Shown here: positions 7,558-15,638 of the stretch, one piece after another
How positions within the stretch are numbered: the stretch's first letter is position 1
How the letters are laid out: each line of letters begins with the position of its first letter
DNA from: Streptomyces sp. NBC_01445
Lineage (GTDB): Bacteria > Actinomycetota > Actinomycetes > Streptomycetales > Streptomycetaceae
Assembly (NCBI RefSeq): GCF_035918235.1
Contig: NZ_CP109485.1
Coordinates: 10,369,346 to 10,433,345 of the forward strand
Length of the DNA stretch: 64,000 bases
Direction: 5' to 3'
The notes under the pieces: generated by a model
What the model saw: the letters and a program-made list of their open reading frames with translations, nothing else
What the model was told of the DNA's origin: nothing
The model's database searches: none
Made by a program: the position numbers and the translations under genes

Positions 7558-8676
7558 GTGGTCCCCCACGTCGTTATTACCTGGCTCTCCACCGCTCGCG
7601 GCGGAGCGGAGAACTCGGTCATCGAGCTCGCCACGCACCTTGCCCGCCTGGTGCCCAACGTAGAGGTCGTGTGGTGGCGCCATGGCGGCCGAGCCGCCGA
7701 AAACCCGGGTCCCGTACACGTCCACGAGGTCACCGACTGGAACGGCTACCAGCAGGCCCTCGCCCGCGCGACGTCGCTGCCCGGCGGTCAGCCCGTCGTG
7801 GTGATCTCCAACCACCGCACCGCCGCCGCCGACGTGACGATCGCGCCGAACGCGCGCGTCATCCCCGTGGTGCGCCACGTCGTCAGCCAGGACCAGACGC
7901 TCCGCGTGATCGACCCGCACACAGGCGAGCTGGTCGAACGCAGCATTGGACAGATGGCCTGGGATGTGCTGTCCGCCGTGCCGGTCTGGGTGGGCATCTC
8001 GCAGGCATCCGCCGCCGCCCTGCGCGAGCACGCTCCACGCGCGCGGTTCGTCAGCGCGATCCCTAACGGCGTCACCGTCCCCGTTCGGATTCCGGCCCGC
8101 AGCCGGCCGAATACCGGAAAGCTCCTGGTTGCGGCGGTCGCCCGAACCGTTCCCTGGAAGCGCCTGGACGTCCTGGTGCGCGCCGTCGCCGATCCACGCC
8201 TGTCCACCGCCGTGATGCTGGACATCTTCGGTGAGCCCGGTTCCCAGCACCAGGAACTCCAAGACCTGGTAGGAGATTTGGGCGCGCCGGTGCGCTTCAT
8301 GGGGTACGTCGACAACCTGCCACACCGTTTAGCCGGGTACGACGCGCTGGCGACCGCCGCGTTGCAGGAGGGATTCGGGCGGTGTGTCATCGACGCTGCC
8401 GGCGCGGGCATCCCGTCCATCGTTCCCGACGCAGGGGCAAGCCCGGAGCTCGTCGTGGACGGCCTGACGGGCATGGTCTACGACCCGCACGACCCGCACG
8501 ACCTCGTGGCCACGCTCACCGACGCCGTGATGTACCGCAACGAGCTGGCCGCGATGGGAAGTGCCGCCCGAGCCCTCGCCGAAGCCTGGTACACCCCCGG
8601 GCGCTGCGCGGCCCAGTTCCTGAACCTGGTCATGGGGCAGCAGCCCCTCCCGGGTTCCCTGGCGGCGGCACGATGA
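7558..8676 (+). CDS. GT4-type glycosyltransferase
   Basis: 372 residues from a GTG at 7558 with AGGAGG upstream. It has the two-Rossmann layout of GT-B enzymes: an N-terminal WLSTARGGAENSVIELA loop and a C-terminal nucleotide-sugar domain with VAAVARTVPWKRLDVLVRAV and the E-x7-E region EGFGRCVIDAAGAGIPSIV...GASPELV, typical of GT4. It should transfer a sugar from an NDP-sugar in the cytosol; donor and acceptor are unknown. Its stop overlaps the start of the acyltransferase-like gene, making these the first two enzymes of one operon. Confidence 0.88.
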   Translation: MVPHVVITWLSTARGGAENSVIELATHLARLVPNVEVVWWRHGGRAAENPGPVHVHEVTDWNGYQQALARATSLPGGQPVVVISNHRTAAADVTIAPNARVIPVVRHVVSQDQTLRVIDPHTGELVERSIGQMAWDVLSAVPVWVGISQASAAALREHAPRARFVSAIPNGVTVPVRIPARSRPNTGKLLVAAVARTVPWKRLDVLVRAVADPRLSTAVMLDIFGEPGSQHQELQDLVGDLGAPVRFMGYVDNLPHRLAGYDALATAALQEGFGRCVIDAAGAGIPSIVPDAGASPELVVDGLTGMVYDPHDPHDLVATLTDAVMYRNELAAMGSAARALAEAWYTPGRCAAQFLNLVMGQQPLPGSLAAAR

Positions 8677-9383
8677 ACGAGGACGGCCCCCTGCTCGGCC
8701 AGGTGCTGCGCCTGGGGGACGATCCGCACTTGAAGGGCTGGGGTGCGGACGTCCTCGACGGCAAGCCGATCGCGGCGATCGGAGATGTGTCCGGTGCGGT
8801 GTACGACCTGGTGTGCGCCAGCCTCGGCGATCAGCCGCGCATCCACCCCAGCGCCTACGTCTCCCCCTTGGCCAACGTGGCCGCGGACGTGGTGATCGGT
8901 CCAGAAGCCAGGATTCACGAGTACTCCACGGTGCGGGGCCGCACCGTGATCTCCGGAGGTGTCCACATCGGCTACGGCTGCGAGATCTCCCGCAGCGTCA
9001 TCGGAGCGGGCACGGTGCTCTCCCACCGGGCGACGATCTCCTGCTCCGTCATCGGACAGCACGCCTACTTCGCGACCGGCCTGGTGACCGCCTCGTGCCT
9101 GCTGTCCAACCCCGACATGCTCCATCCAACGCGGACAGTGGAATTCGGCCTGCCGGACGGCGGCCGGATGAGTACCGGCTTGGCGAAGTGGGGCGCCCTC
9201 GTCGGTGACCGCGTCCGCGCCGGCGTCCACGTCGTGCTCAGCCCCGGCACCGTCGTGGGCGCCGACTCGATTCTGCACGCCGGGATCACCGTGCCCACGG
9301 CCTGGATACCGCCCGGCAGCACCCTGCACCCGCCCACTGGTGGATTCCACCTCACCCCTCGAACCGAAGGAGCCGCCCCGTGA
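8673..9383 (+). CDS. Left-handed beta-helix (hexapeptide-repeat) acyltransferase-like protein
   Basis: 236 residues from an ATG at 8673 overlapping the glycosyltransferase stop. From about residue 55 to 225 it shows imperfect [LIV]GxxxxI hexapeptide turns (IHPSAYVSPLANVAADVVIG, then VHIGYGCEISRSVIGAGTVL and further copies), the fold of sugar-nucleotide acetyl- and acyltransferases such as the GlmU C-terminal domain. The chemistry (acetyl or longer acyl on a sugar) cannot be decided. Context with a glycosyltransferase and a MurA paralogue argues for amino-sugar modification. Its stop overlaps the GTG of the aldolase gene. Confidence 0.8.
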   Translation: MNEDGPLLGQVLRLGDDPHLKGWGADVLDGKPIAAIGDVSGAVYDLVCASLGDQPRIHPSAYVSPLANVAADVVIGPEARIHEYSTVRGRTVISGGVHIGYGCEISRSVIGAGTVLSHRATISCSVIGQHAYFATGLVTASCLLSNPDMLHPTRTVEFGLPDGGRMSTGLAKWGALVGDRVRAGVHVVLSPGTVVGADSILHAGITVPTAWIPPGSTLHPPTGGFHLTPRTEGAAP

Positions 9384-10174
9384 AGCACGAGACCGAGCGC
9401 ATGCACCTCCTGGCTGCCCTGAAAGACCTCAAGGCGTGGGAGGTGCTCAACCCTGCCGGCGGGGCCGTATCGGTGCGCCTGCCGGACGGCAACATCCTCA
9501 TGTCCTGCACGCGGCTCGCGTTCGACCGCTGGGACGCCTCGATCCGCGACTTCATCGTGCTGGACCCGGACGGCCGGATTGTCGAGCAGACCGGTGGTCT
9601 GGGCGCCTCCGGCACCCCCATGCACCTGGACCTGTACCGGATGCTGCCCCGCGCCGGTGCGATCGTGCACACGCACGCGCCCTACGCCCTCGCCTTCGCC
9701 TCCCTGGGCCTGCCGATCCCGTCGGTGACCAACCGGGCCGACGCCTTCGGTGAGATCCCCTGCCTCCAAGCCGACGACAGCGCCGTCAAAGCGGACTTCC
9801 TCGCCGACCCGGTACCTCTGGACCTGCCCCAGGGCATGGTGCAACGCCCCGACGTGGCCGCCGTCACCCTGCTGCACTACAGGCCCCAGCTGGAGGAAAT
9901 CATCGCTCCGCGCGCCGAGGAGATGCAGCGCCACGGGCTCGCCTTCACCCTCTACCGGCACGGAGCATTCACCGTCGGCCGCCAACTGGAGGAGACCACC
10001 GACCTCATGCTGCGCCTGGAGGAGAGCGCCCGCACCGCCGTTCTGCAGGCCGCGCTGACCGGGGGCGTCATCTTCCCGAACCGGTTGTACCGCGAGGCCG
10101 AACGGCTGTCCCTGACCGATGCAACCACCGTCCCACCGGTATCGTCCTATCGCACGAGGCGGGTTCCGGCGTGA
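9380..10174 (+). CDS. Class II aldolase/adducin-family protein
   Basis: 264 residues from a GTG at 9380 (GTGA overlap with the gene before). Metal ligands of the family are present: H97 and H99 in AIVHTHAPYALAFA and H194 in LYRHGAFTVG. The glutamate that usually sits in a PSSE-like loop before the MHLxxY helix seems replaced: here the loop reads GASGTPMHLDLYR. It may therefore be a lyase, epimerase or decarboxylase variant rather than a fuculose-type aldolase. It acts in the cytosol, probably on a sugar phosphate made or used by the neighbouring enzymes. Confidence 0.82.
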   Translation: MKHETERMHLLAALKDLKAWEVLNPAGGAVSVRLPDGNILMSCTRLAFDRWDASIRDFIVLDPDGRIVEQTGGLGASGTPMHLDLYRMLPRAGAIVHTHAPYALAFASLGLPIPSVTNRADAFGEIPCLQADDSAVKADFLADPVPLDLPQGMVQRPDVAAVTLLHYRPQLEEIIAPRAEEMQRHGLAFTLYRHGAFTVGRQLEETTDLMLRLEESARTAVLQAALTGGVIFPNRLYREAERLSLTDATTVPPVSSYRTRRVPA

Positions 10175-10232
10175 TGTTTGCGGCGGGCATTTCGCCATAA
10201 GCGCCGAACAGCACTGTGAGGGATACCGTCAG

Positions 10233-11579
10233 ATGAATATCGCCAGCGCGCTGGAGCAGCCCATGGCAGCCGACCGTCACACCTACCGCATCACGGGTGG
10301 CGTACCGCTTGAGGGCTCCGTCACGGCATCGGGCGCGAAGAACGCCGTCACGAAGCAGATCGTGGCCGGCCTGCTGACCGACCAGCCGTGCGTGCTGCAC
10401 GGAGTCCCCCGCATCCTGGAGGTCGACCTCGTCCTCGGCATGCTCGCCGAACTGGGCACCCAAGTGACCTGGCTCGGCGAGCACTCGGTCCGCGTGCACA
10501 CCCCCGAAGTACGCGAAACGTCGCTGTCCGCTATGTACTCCGGCGTCAACCGCATCCCGATCCTCATGATGGGCCCCTTGCTCCACCGTCGCGGCGAAAC
10601 GATCGTCCCCCTGCCCGGCGGCTGCACCATCGGCAAACGCCCCATCGACTTCCACCTCGAGGGACTGCGCCAGATGGGCGCCGACATCGCGGAACACCCC
10701 ACCTCGGTGAAGGTCCACGTCGACAGGCTCACCGGCGCCCACATCGACCTGCCGTTCCCCTCCGTCGGCGCCACCGAGAACCTCCTCCTGGCGGCAGTCC
10801 GCGCCTCCGGGACCACCGTGATCTCCAACGCGGCCGTCGAGCCCGAGATCGTGGACCTGATCCTCATGCTCCAGAAAATGGGCGCCCTCATCACGATCAA
10901 CACCGACCGCACCATCATGGTCGAGGGAGTCCGCGAACTACGCGGCGTCGAACACACCACCATCGCCGACCGCATCGAGATCGCCTCCTTCGCCGCGGCC
11001 GCCATCGCAACGGACGGACGCATCGAGGTCCGCGGGGCACGCCAGGAACACCTGGTCACCTACCTCAACACCCTGCGGCACATCGGCGGCGACTTCGCCG
11101 AAACCAAGGACGGCCTGGAATTCTGGAGGGCCCGGCCCCTGACCGCCACCGACGTCGAAACCGGCGTCCACCCCGGATTCATGACGGACTGGCAGCAGCC
11201 GCTCACCGTCCTGCTCACCCAGGCCACCGGCACCTCCGTCGTCCACGAAACCATCTACGAAGACCGCTTCGGCTACACCGAGCAGTTGAACGCCATGGGC
11301 GCCTCGGTGGAGCTCACCACCAGGTGCCTGGGAGCGGTCGCCTGCCGCTTCCACGGGCGGGACTTCCAGCACACCGCCAAGATCAGCGGCCCCCGACGCC
11401 TGCACGGCGCCGACCTCGTCATCCCAGACCTGCGGGCCGGCTTCGGCTACGTCCTCGCCGCACTCGTCGCCGACGGCACGAGCACCATCGCCGGAACCCG
11501 CTACCTGGAGCGCGGCTACGAACAGCCCGTCGCCAAGCTGGCCGCGGTCGGAGCCCGCATCACCACCCAGCCCATCTAA
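10233..11579 (+). CDS. MurA-like enolpyruvyl transferase (UDP-GlcNAc 1-carboxyvinyltransferase family)
   Basis: 448 residues from an ATG at 10233 with GAGGGA upstream; size matches Streptomyces MurA. It keeps the key residues of MurA: K36-N37 (GAKN), C131 in the loop PGGCTIGKRP (the fosfomycin-reactive cysteine), D319 in HPGFMTDWQ and R401 in DLRAG, plus LERGYEQ near the end. It should transfer enolpyruvate from PEP to a UDP-sugar or a related nucleotide. It is the last gene of the glycosyltransferase operon, so it is probably a pathway-specific paralogue and not the housekeeping murA; related enolpyruvyl transferases act in nucleoside antibiotic pathways. Confidence 0.88.
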   Translation: MNIASALEQPMAADRHTYRITGGVPLEGSVTASGAKNAVTKQIVAGLLTDQPCVLHGVPRILEVDLVLGMLAELGTQVTWLGEHSVRVHTPEVRETSLSAMYSGVNRIPILMMGPLLHRRGETIVPLPGGCTIGKRPIDFHLEGLRQMGADIAEHPTSVKVHVDRLTGAHIDLPFPSVGATENLLLAAVRASGTTVISNAAVEPEIVDLILMLQKMGALITINTDRTIMVEGVRELRGVEHTTIADRIEIASFAAAAIATDGRIEVRGARQEHLVTYLNTLRHIGGDFAETKDGLEFWRARPLTATDVETGVHPGFMTDWQQPLTVLLTQATGTSVVHETIYEDRFGYTEQLNAMGASVELTTRCLGAVACRFHGRDFQHTAKISGPRRLHGADLVIPDLRAGFGYVLAALVADGTSTIAGTRYLERGYEQPVAKLAAVGARITTQPI

Positions 11580-11676
11580 CGCACTCTCACGTCGTCCTCG
11601 CGTGGGACCCCGAGCAGCACATCGCGACTGTGGACGGGTCCCTCGCCGGCCGAGATCGAAACAACATCTCCAGGCG

Positions 11677-12768
11677 CTAGTGTTCCGAGTCAGGAATTCT
11701 ATTCAGATAGCTGGCGAGGCGTTCGAGGATTTCGTCTGCGGTCTTCGTCCAGACGTAGGGCTTCGGGTCGGTGTTCCAGGTGGCGATCCAGTTGCGGATG
11801 TCCTTCTCGAGGGCCTGGACGGATCTGTGGACACCTCGCCGTATCTGTTTGTTGGTCAGTTCGGCGAACCACCGCTCGACGAGGTTGAGCCAGGACGAGC
11901 CGGTTGGTGTGAAGTGCAGGTGGAACCGGGGGTGGGCCAGCAACCACTTCTTGATGGCGGGTGTCTTGTGGGTGGCGTAGTTGTCACAGACGAGGTGGAC
12001 ATCCAGGTCACCAGGCACCTCTTTGTCGAGCTTGACGAGGAACTTCTTGAACTCCTCGGCCCGGTGCCTGCGGTGCAGGGAGCCGATCACCTTGCCGGTG
12101 GCGACCTCCAGAGCCGCGACCAGTGTGGTGGTGCCGGCGCGGACGTAGTCGTGGGTGGTCCGCTCGGGAACACCGGGCATCATCGGCAGCACCGGCTGGG
12201 ACCGGTCCAGGGCCTGGATCTGCGACTTCTCATCCACGCAGAACACCAACGCCCGTTCGGGCGGGTCCAGGTAGAGACCGACGACGTCGTGGACCTTGTC
12301 GACGAAGTACGGATCGGTTGACAGTTTGAAGGTCTCCGAGCGATGTGGCTGCAGGCCGAACGCCCGCCAGATCCGGGACACCGACGACTGAGACAGGCCC
12401 ATCTCTTTCGCCATCGATCGCGTCGACCAGTGCGTCGCGTTCTTCGGGGTGGATTCCAGCGTCTTGGTGACGACCGCGGCGACCTGGTCGTCCGTCACCG
12501 TCCTGGGGCCACCCGGACGTGGCATGTCACCCAGACCTGCGATTCGATATTGCACGAACCGGGCCCGCCAGCGGCCCACCGCCTGTGGTGTGGACCCGAG
12601 TTGAGTAGCCACATCCTTGTTGGAGGTGCCTTCGGCACAAGCCAGGACGATCCGACACCGCAATGCCCACGCCTGCGGCGTGGAACGACGCCGCACCCAT
12701 CCCTCGAGTGCAGCCCGCTCCTCATCCGACAGAGTCAACTCGGCCTTCGGCCGCCCCATCCGCGCCAT
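11677..12768 (-). CDS. IS630 transposase
   Basis: 363 residues. An N-terminal helix-turn-helix domain (ALRCRIVLACAEGTSNKDVA) precedes the DDE catalytic core: FCVDEKSQ (first Asp), LVCDNYATHK (second Asp) and SSWLNLVERWFAE (Glu). It cuts and joins the element ends. The frame ends exactly at the element boundary: the TAG stop (11679-11677) uses the TA target bases and the next chromosomal base. Open and intact, so the copy may be active. Confidence 0.93.
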   Translation of the reverse strand: MARMGRPKAELTLSDEERAALEGWVRRRSTPQAWALRCRIVLACAEGTSNKDVATQLGSTPQAVGRWRARFVQYRIAGLGDMPRPGGPRTVTDDQVAAVVTKTLESTPKNATHWSTRSMAKEMGLSQSSVSRIWRAFGLQPHRSETFKLSTDPYFVDKVHDVVGLYLDPPERALVFCVDEKSQIQALDRSQPVLPMMPGVPERTTHDYVRAGTTTLVAALEVATGKVIGSLHRRHRAEEFKKFLVKLDKEVPGDLDVHLVCDNYATHKTPAIKKWLLAHPRFHLHFTPTGSSWLNLVERWFAELTNKQIRRGVHRSVQALEKDIRNWIATWNTDPKPYVWTKTADEILERLASYLNRIPDSEH

Positions 12769-12812
12769 AGAACAAGGCTACACATACACACGGAATTCTT
12801 GACTCGGAACAC
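11680..12812 (-). mobile_element. Complete IS630-family insertion sequence
   Basis: 1133 bp bounded by inverted repeats of about 22 bases: GTGTTCCGAGTCAGGAATTC at the left end and its complement with one mismatch at the right end (12791-12812). A TA dinucleotide flanks both ends (11678-11679 and 12813-12814), the target duplication of IS630/Tc1-type elements. It carries one transposase gene that fills the element. The interrupted site is non-coding downstream of the MurA-like gene. Confidence 0.92.
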
Positions 12813-12941
12813 TAGAGATCGTCGTCAGTGCGCCGGCGAAGGCGGTGACCCGTACCGGTCGCCAAGGTTCAGCGGGAACCGGCCCTTCGTCCTGGAGACC
12901 CAAGCAGACTGCCGGCACTGAGCCCGAACGGGAAGCAAGAC

Positions 12942-13253
12942 ATGGGAGTTGACGCGGCGGAGTCCGAGAGAATCGAGCGAATGCAAGCCCGCCTGGCGCG
13001 CCGACTCGTGGACCTGCGGACAGCTCAGGGCTGGTCACTGGAGGACCTAGAGAGGCGCACGGGCGTGAGCCGCTCGACGCTGTCGCGGATCGAGCGGGCA
13101 GTGACCGACCCAACGACGACGTGCCTGGCAAAGGTGTGCGCCGCCTACGGGCGCACCGTGTCCGGCCTATTGGCTGAAGCAGAAGACGCACCCCTGACAC
13201 ACGGGACAGTCATCGACGCGGGCGAGCGGATACAGCACGACCACGCAGACTGA
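12942..13253 (+). CDS. XRE-family HTH protein, probably truncated
   Basis: 103 residues from an ATG at 12942. Residues 15-75 form a clean Cro/C1-type domain (LRTAQGWSLEDLERRTGVSR). Streptomyces relatives usually continue into a cupin domain of about 190 residues in total; here the protein runs out after LLAEAEDAPLTHG and no cupin follows in any frame. It is either a stand-alone DNA-binding protein or a 3'-truncated gene, in a stretch rich in other remnants. Confidence 0.65.
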   Translation: MGVDAAESERIERMQARLARRLVDLRTAQGWSLEDLERRTGVSRSTLSRIERAVTDPTTTCLAKVCAAYGRTVSGLLAEAEDAPLTHGTVIDAGERIQHDHAD

Positions 13254-13436
13254 CCACGCCCCCTCCCGGCGATGCGCTATCGTGCCGACCACGGCAGTGA
13301 AAGCGCCTGCCAGTCCGGCCCGAACAGCACCCACGCGCTCGGGACATGGACAAGGTTCTGAGAATCGCGCAGCTCCTTGCCTGATCGTGATGACCCTGCT
13401 GCAGCATGGGCGTGGGCATGCCGTGGAAGGACCGTC

Positions 13437-13559
13437 ATGACCAAGGACAAGCAGCGCAAAGACGCGATCCGTGCCGAAATGAAGCGCACCGGCCGCAGCT
13501 ACACGCAGGCCGCCCGCGAGATTGAGGGTTATGTCTTCAGGGGTATCACGTGCCACTGA
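13437..13559 (+). CDS. Small protein fragment of the KDAIRAxM type
   Basis: 40 codons from an ATG at 13437 with GAAGGA upstream. The sequence TKDKQRKDAIRAEMKRTGRS plus YTQAAREI resembles the N-terminus of small Streptomyces proteins that share an R-x-x-M-x-x-TG-x-x-Y-x-x-AAR pattern, often on plasmids. It stops soon after this pattern, immediately before the ABC transporter remnant, so it looks like a truncated gene at a recombination joint. Confidence 0.45.
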   Translation: MTKDKQRKDAIRAEMKRTGRSYTQAAREIEGYVFRGITCH

Positions 13560-13663
13560 CAGTCAAACTCCGTGCCTGGCAGCTGATGTTGGGTAAAGTT
13601 TCTTGGCGCGCACCCAACGGGGACCGCCCAACGGACTGGACACCTCGTTGGCCCACTCCTGGT

Positions 13664-13966
13664 GTGTCCGGCGGACAGTGGCAGCGCGTCGCGGTCGCGC
13701 GAACCTTCCATCGGAAGGCTCCCGTGCTCGTGATGGACGAGCCGACCGCTGCCCTCACCGAGCACCGGATCTACCAGCAGCTGAAGGCCCTCGCCGTCGG
13801 ACGCGCGACCGTGTCTATCGCCCACTGTCTGGCCAACACCCGCCTCACCGACCGGATCATCGTCGTCAGCCAGGGGCGCGTTTGCGAGACGGGCACGTAT
13901 GAGGAACTCGTCCGCCGGGCTGGCAACTTCGACCACTTGCTCAAGCTGCAGGAGGAGGGGAAGTGA
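13664..13966 (+). pseudogene. ABC transporter ATPase, C-terminal remnant
   Basis: About 100 residues carrying the ABC signature VSGGQWQRVAVAR, Walker B VLVMDEPTAAL and the switch histidine in VSIAHCLANT, ending FDHLLKLQEEGK as in exporter-type ATPases. The Walker A part and the whole membrane domain are absent, and the D-loop region is shortened. The upstream 100 bases in the same frame are not transporter-like. A non-functional remnant of a fused or half exporter. Confidence 0.8.
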
Positions 13967-14182
13967 ATCTGGCACTGGCCTGAGCAGGCACGGGTGGATG
14001 AGACTTGGCTCGGCCCGGCGGGAAGGAGGTAGATTCCGTGACGAAGCTCCGCCGGGCTGGCGACCTGCCGCTGTCGGATCACCTTGGAGTCGGCAAGGTC
14101 AGCAGCCAGGAACACGTTGTGCCACGCGGGGCTATCGGTCCCGTGCACGGGCATGACCTCGTTGAGAGCCGTGGGGGCAGGT

Positions 14183-14890
14183 ATGGGCCAGTGGATCGAG
14201 TCCGAGGGGTGGCCGGCGCGCAGCCTGCTGGGGACGCTGCCGGAGCCGGAACGGACAGAGCTGCTGAACTTGGGCACCCGGACGCGCATCGAGGCCGGGG
14301 GCGTGCTGCTCCGGGAGGGGATGCGGGATCGGCACGCGCTGCTGCTGCTGTCCGGCCTCACCAAGGTCACGGCGACGGTGGAGAACGGCGAGAGTTCCCT
14401 GCTTGCGGTCCGGGCCGCCGGGGACACAGTGGGCGAAATGGCCGCCCTGGCCGGCACGCCCCGCTCCGCGACCGTCATCGCCTGCGGCCCCCTGACGGCC
14501 CAGGTGCTGCCGAGTGGCGCACTGCGCGGACTGCTATTGCGCCGCCCGCAGATCTCCATTGCCCTGACCGGCCTCGTCGCCGACCGGCTGCGCTGGGCGA
14601 ACCGGCGTCGGCTCGACTTCCATGGCTACCCGACGAAAGTGCGGCTGGCCCGGCTGCTGGTGGAGCTGGCGGCCGCGTACGGCTCGCCCGGACACGGCGG
14701 CGTGGTGATCGGCTGCCGGCTGACGCAGCCGGAGCTGGCCACCCTGGTCGGCGCCGCCGAGACGACCATCCACAAGGTGCTGCGCGACCTGCGCGAGGAG
14801 GGCTTGGTGGAGACGGGTTACCGGGCCACCACCATCCGGAATGTGCCCCAGCTCAGGCTGCTCGCCGACCTGGCGCCTGGGCAGCCGTAG
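14183..14890 (+). CDS. Crp/Fnr-family transcriptional regulator with cyclic-nucleotide-binding domain
   Basis: 235 residues from an ATG at 14183 (GGGGGCAG upstream). Residues 20-135 are a cyclic-nucleotide-binding beta-roll (GGVLLREGMRDRHALLLLSG and GDTVGEMAALAGTPRSATV, the place of the phosphate-binding cassette). Residues 150-220 are a Crp-type winged helix (LTQPELATLVGAAETTIHKV). It lies 12 bases from the 3' end of the convergent PycTM-type gene and beside a cyclase-like gene, so it may sense the nucleotide the cyclase makes and control the cassette. That link is inference from position. Confidence 0.88.
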   Translation: MGQWIESEGWPARSLLGTLPEPERTELLNLGTRTRIEAGGVLLREGMRDRHALLLLSGLTKVTATVENGESSLLAVRAAGDTVGEMAALAGTPRSATVIACGPLTAQVLPSGALRGLLLRRPQISIALTGLVADRLRWANRRRLDFHGYPTKVRLARLLVELAAAYGSPGHGGVVIGCRLTQPELATLVGAAETTIHKVLRDLREEGLVETGYRATTIRNVPQLRLLADLAPGQP

Positions 14891-14902
14891 CCGGCACGGC
14901 CG

Positions 14903-15421
14903 TCAGACCAAGGGCGGCAGCAACGTCGCGCCGAGGCCCGCGGCCACGCCAACGACAGCGGTGCAGGCCACCCCGGCCCGCAGCCAGCGGTGCTTGCGCA
15001 CGGCAACCCGGGCGAGGAACCGCACCGTACGCGACAACTCCCCGCTTGCCGATGCTTCGTGGGCATCCGCGGCATCCGCCGGCTGCTCGTCGGAAGCGGC
15101 GGCCAGCTGGAGGAAGCTGTAGCGGTTGCCCCCCGGGTCCCGCAGCAGGCGCGGGGTCAACGCCGCGGCCAGGCTCACCGCGCCGCCAGCCAATCCGCAG
15201 ACGAACGCGGCGAGCAGCCCTCCGGCGAGCAGCCCGGCCGCCCCACCGCGCTCCCACAGGAGCACCGCGGGGCGGCTCCACCCGCCCGCCGTGCTGGCCA
15301 GCGCGGCCAGCGCCGCCGCCAGCACGCCGGCTTTGGTGTCCGCCTGCTGGTGGGTCGCGTGCAGCACGGTGAACATGTCCCGCTCGGGGCTACGGTCGGC
15401 TGCCGGCCCGACAGGTGTCAT
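14903..15421 (-). CDS. Pycsar-type membrane effector (PycTM-like)
   Basis: 172 residues from an ATG at 15421 with GAGGAG upstream. Three hydrophobic segments at about 31-48, 61-89 and 147-168. The first is preceded by HQQADTKAGVLAA, the TD/DxKAG pattern I associate with the Pycsar effector domain. In Pycsar defence a cyclic pyrimidine nucleotide activates such a protein, which then damages the inner membrane and stops the phage by cell death. Divergent from the cyclase-like gene, with which it would form the minimal pair. Confidence 0.75.
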   Translation of the reverse strand: MTPVGPAADRSPERDMFTVLHATHQQADTKAGVLAAALAALASTAGGWSRPAVLLWERGGAAGLLAGGLLAAFVCGLAGGAVSLAAALTPRLLRDPGGNRYSFLQLAAASDEQPADAADAHEASASGELSRTVRFLARVAVRKHRWLRAGVACTAVVGVAAGLGATLLPPLV

Positions 15422-15638
15422 GGCGTCTCCTCGGTCCGCGACGGTGCGTCCCGTCCAGTAGCGGCCGGCGACCGGGACGGCACCAGTCCCTTCTACGGCT
15501 TTCCGGGATCCCCTACTTCTACAGGGTGTGTGCCGGGACGAGGGCGTACGACTGTGGCAGCGGCGGCCGCACGGGCTGCGTGTACGACGCAGCCCTCTGG
15601 GGCAAGTCCATTGCTACGCAGGAGAGTTGAGAGGTGTT
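15422..15638. promoter_or_regulatory. Divergent intergenic region between PycTM-like and cyclase-like genes
   Basis: 217 bases without a convincing gene separate the two divergent starts, so both promoters must lie here. CTTCTACGG (15490-15498) and CTTCTACAG (15518-15526) form an imperfect direct repeat 28 bases apart. No clear Crp-type palindrome (TGTGA-N6-TCACA) was seen. The cyclase start at 15639 has GAGAGG close upstream. Confidence 0.4.

Noticed and set aside
12815..12941. Gene interrupted by the IS630 copy
   Set aside because: Removing the element joins two stretches without a convincing common reading frame, so the insertion seems intergenic.
14005..14182. Gene with GGAAGGAGG site and GTG near 14038
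   Set aside because: The frame continues through the Crp/Fnr gene as a shadow; the residues show no recognisable domain.
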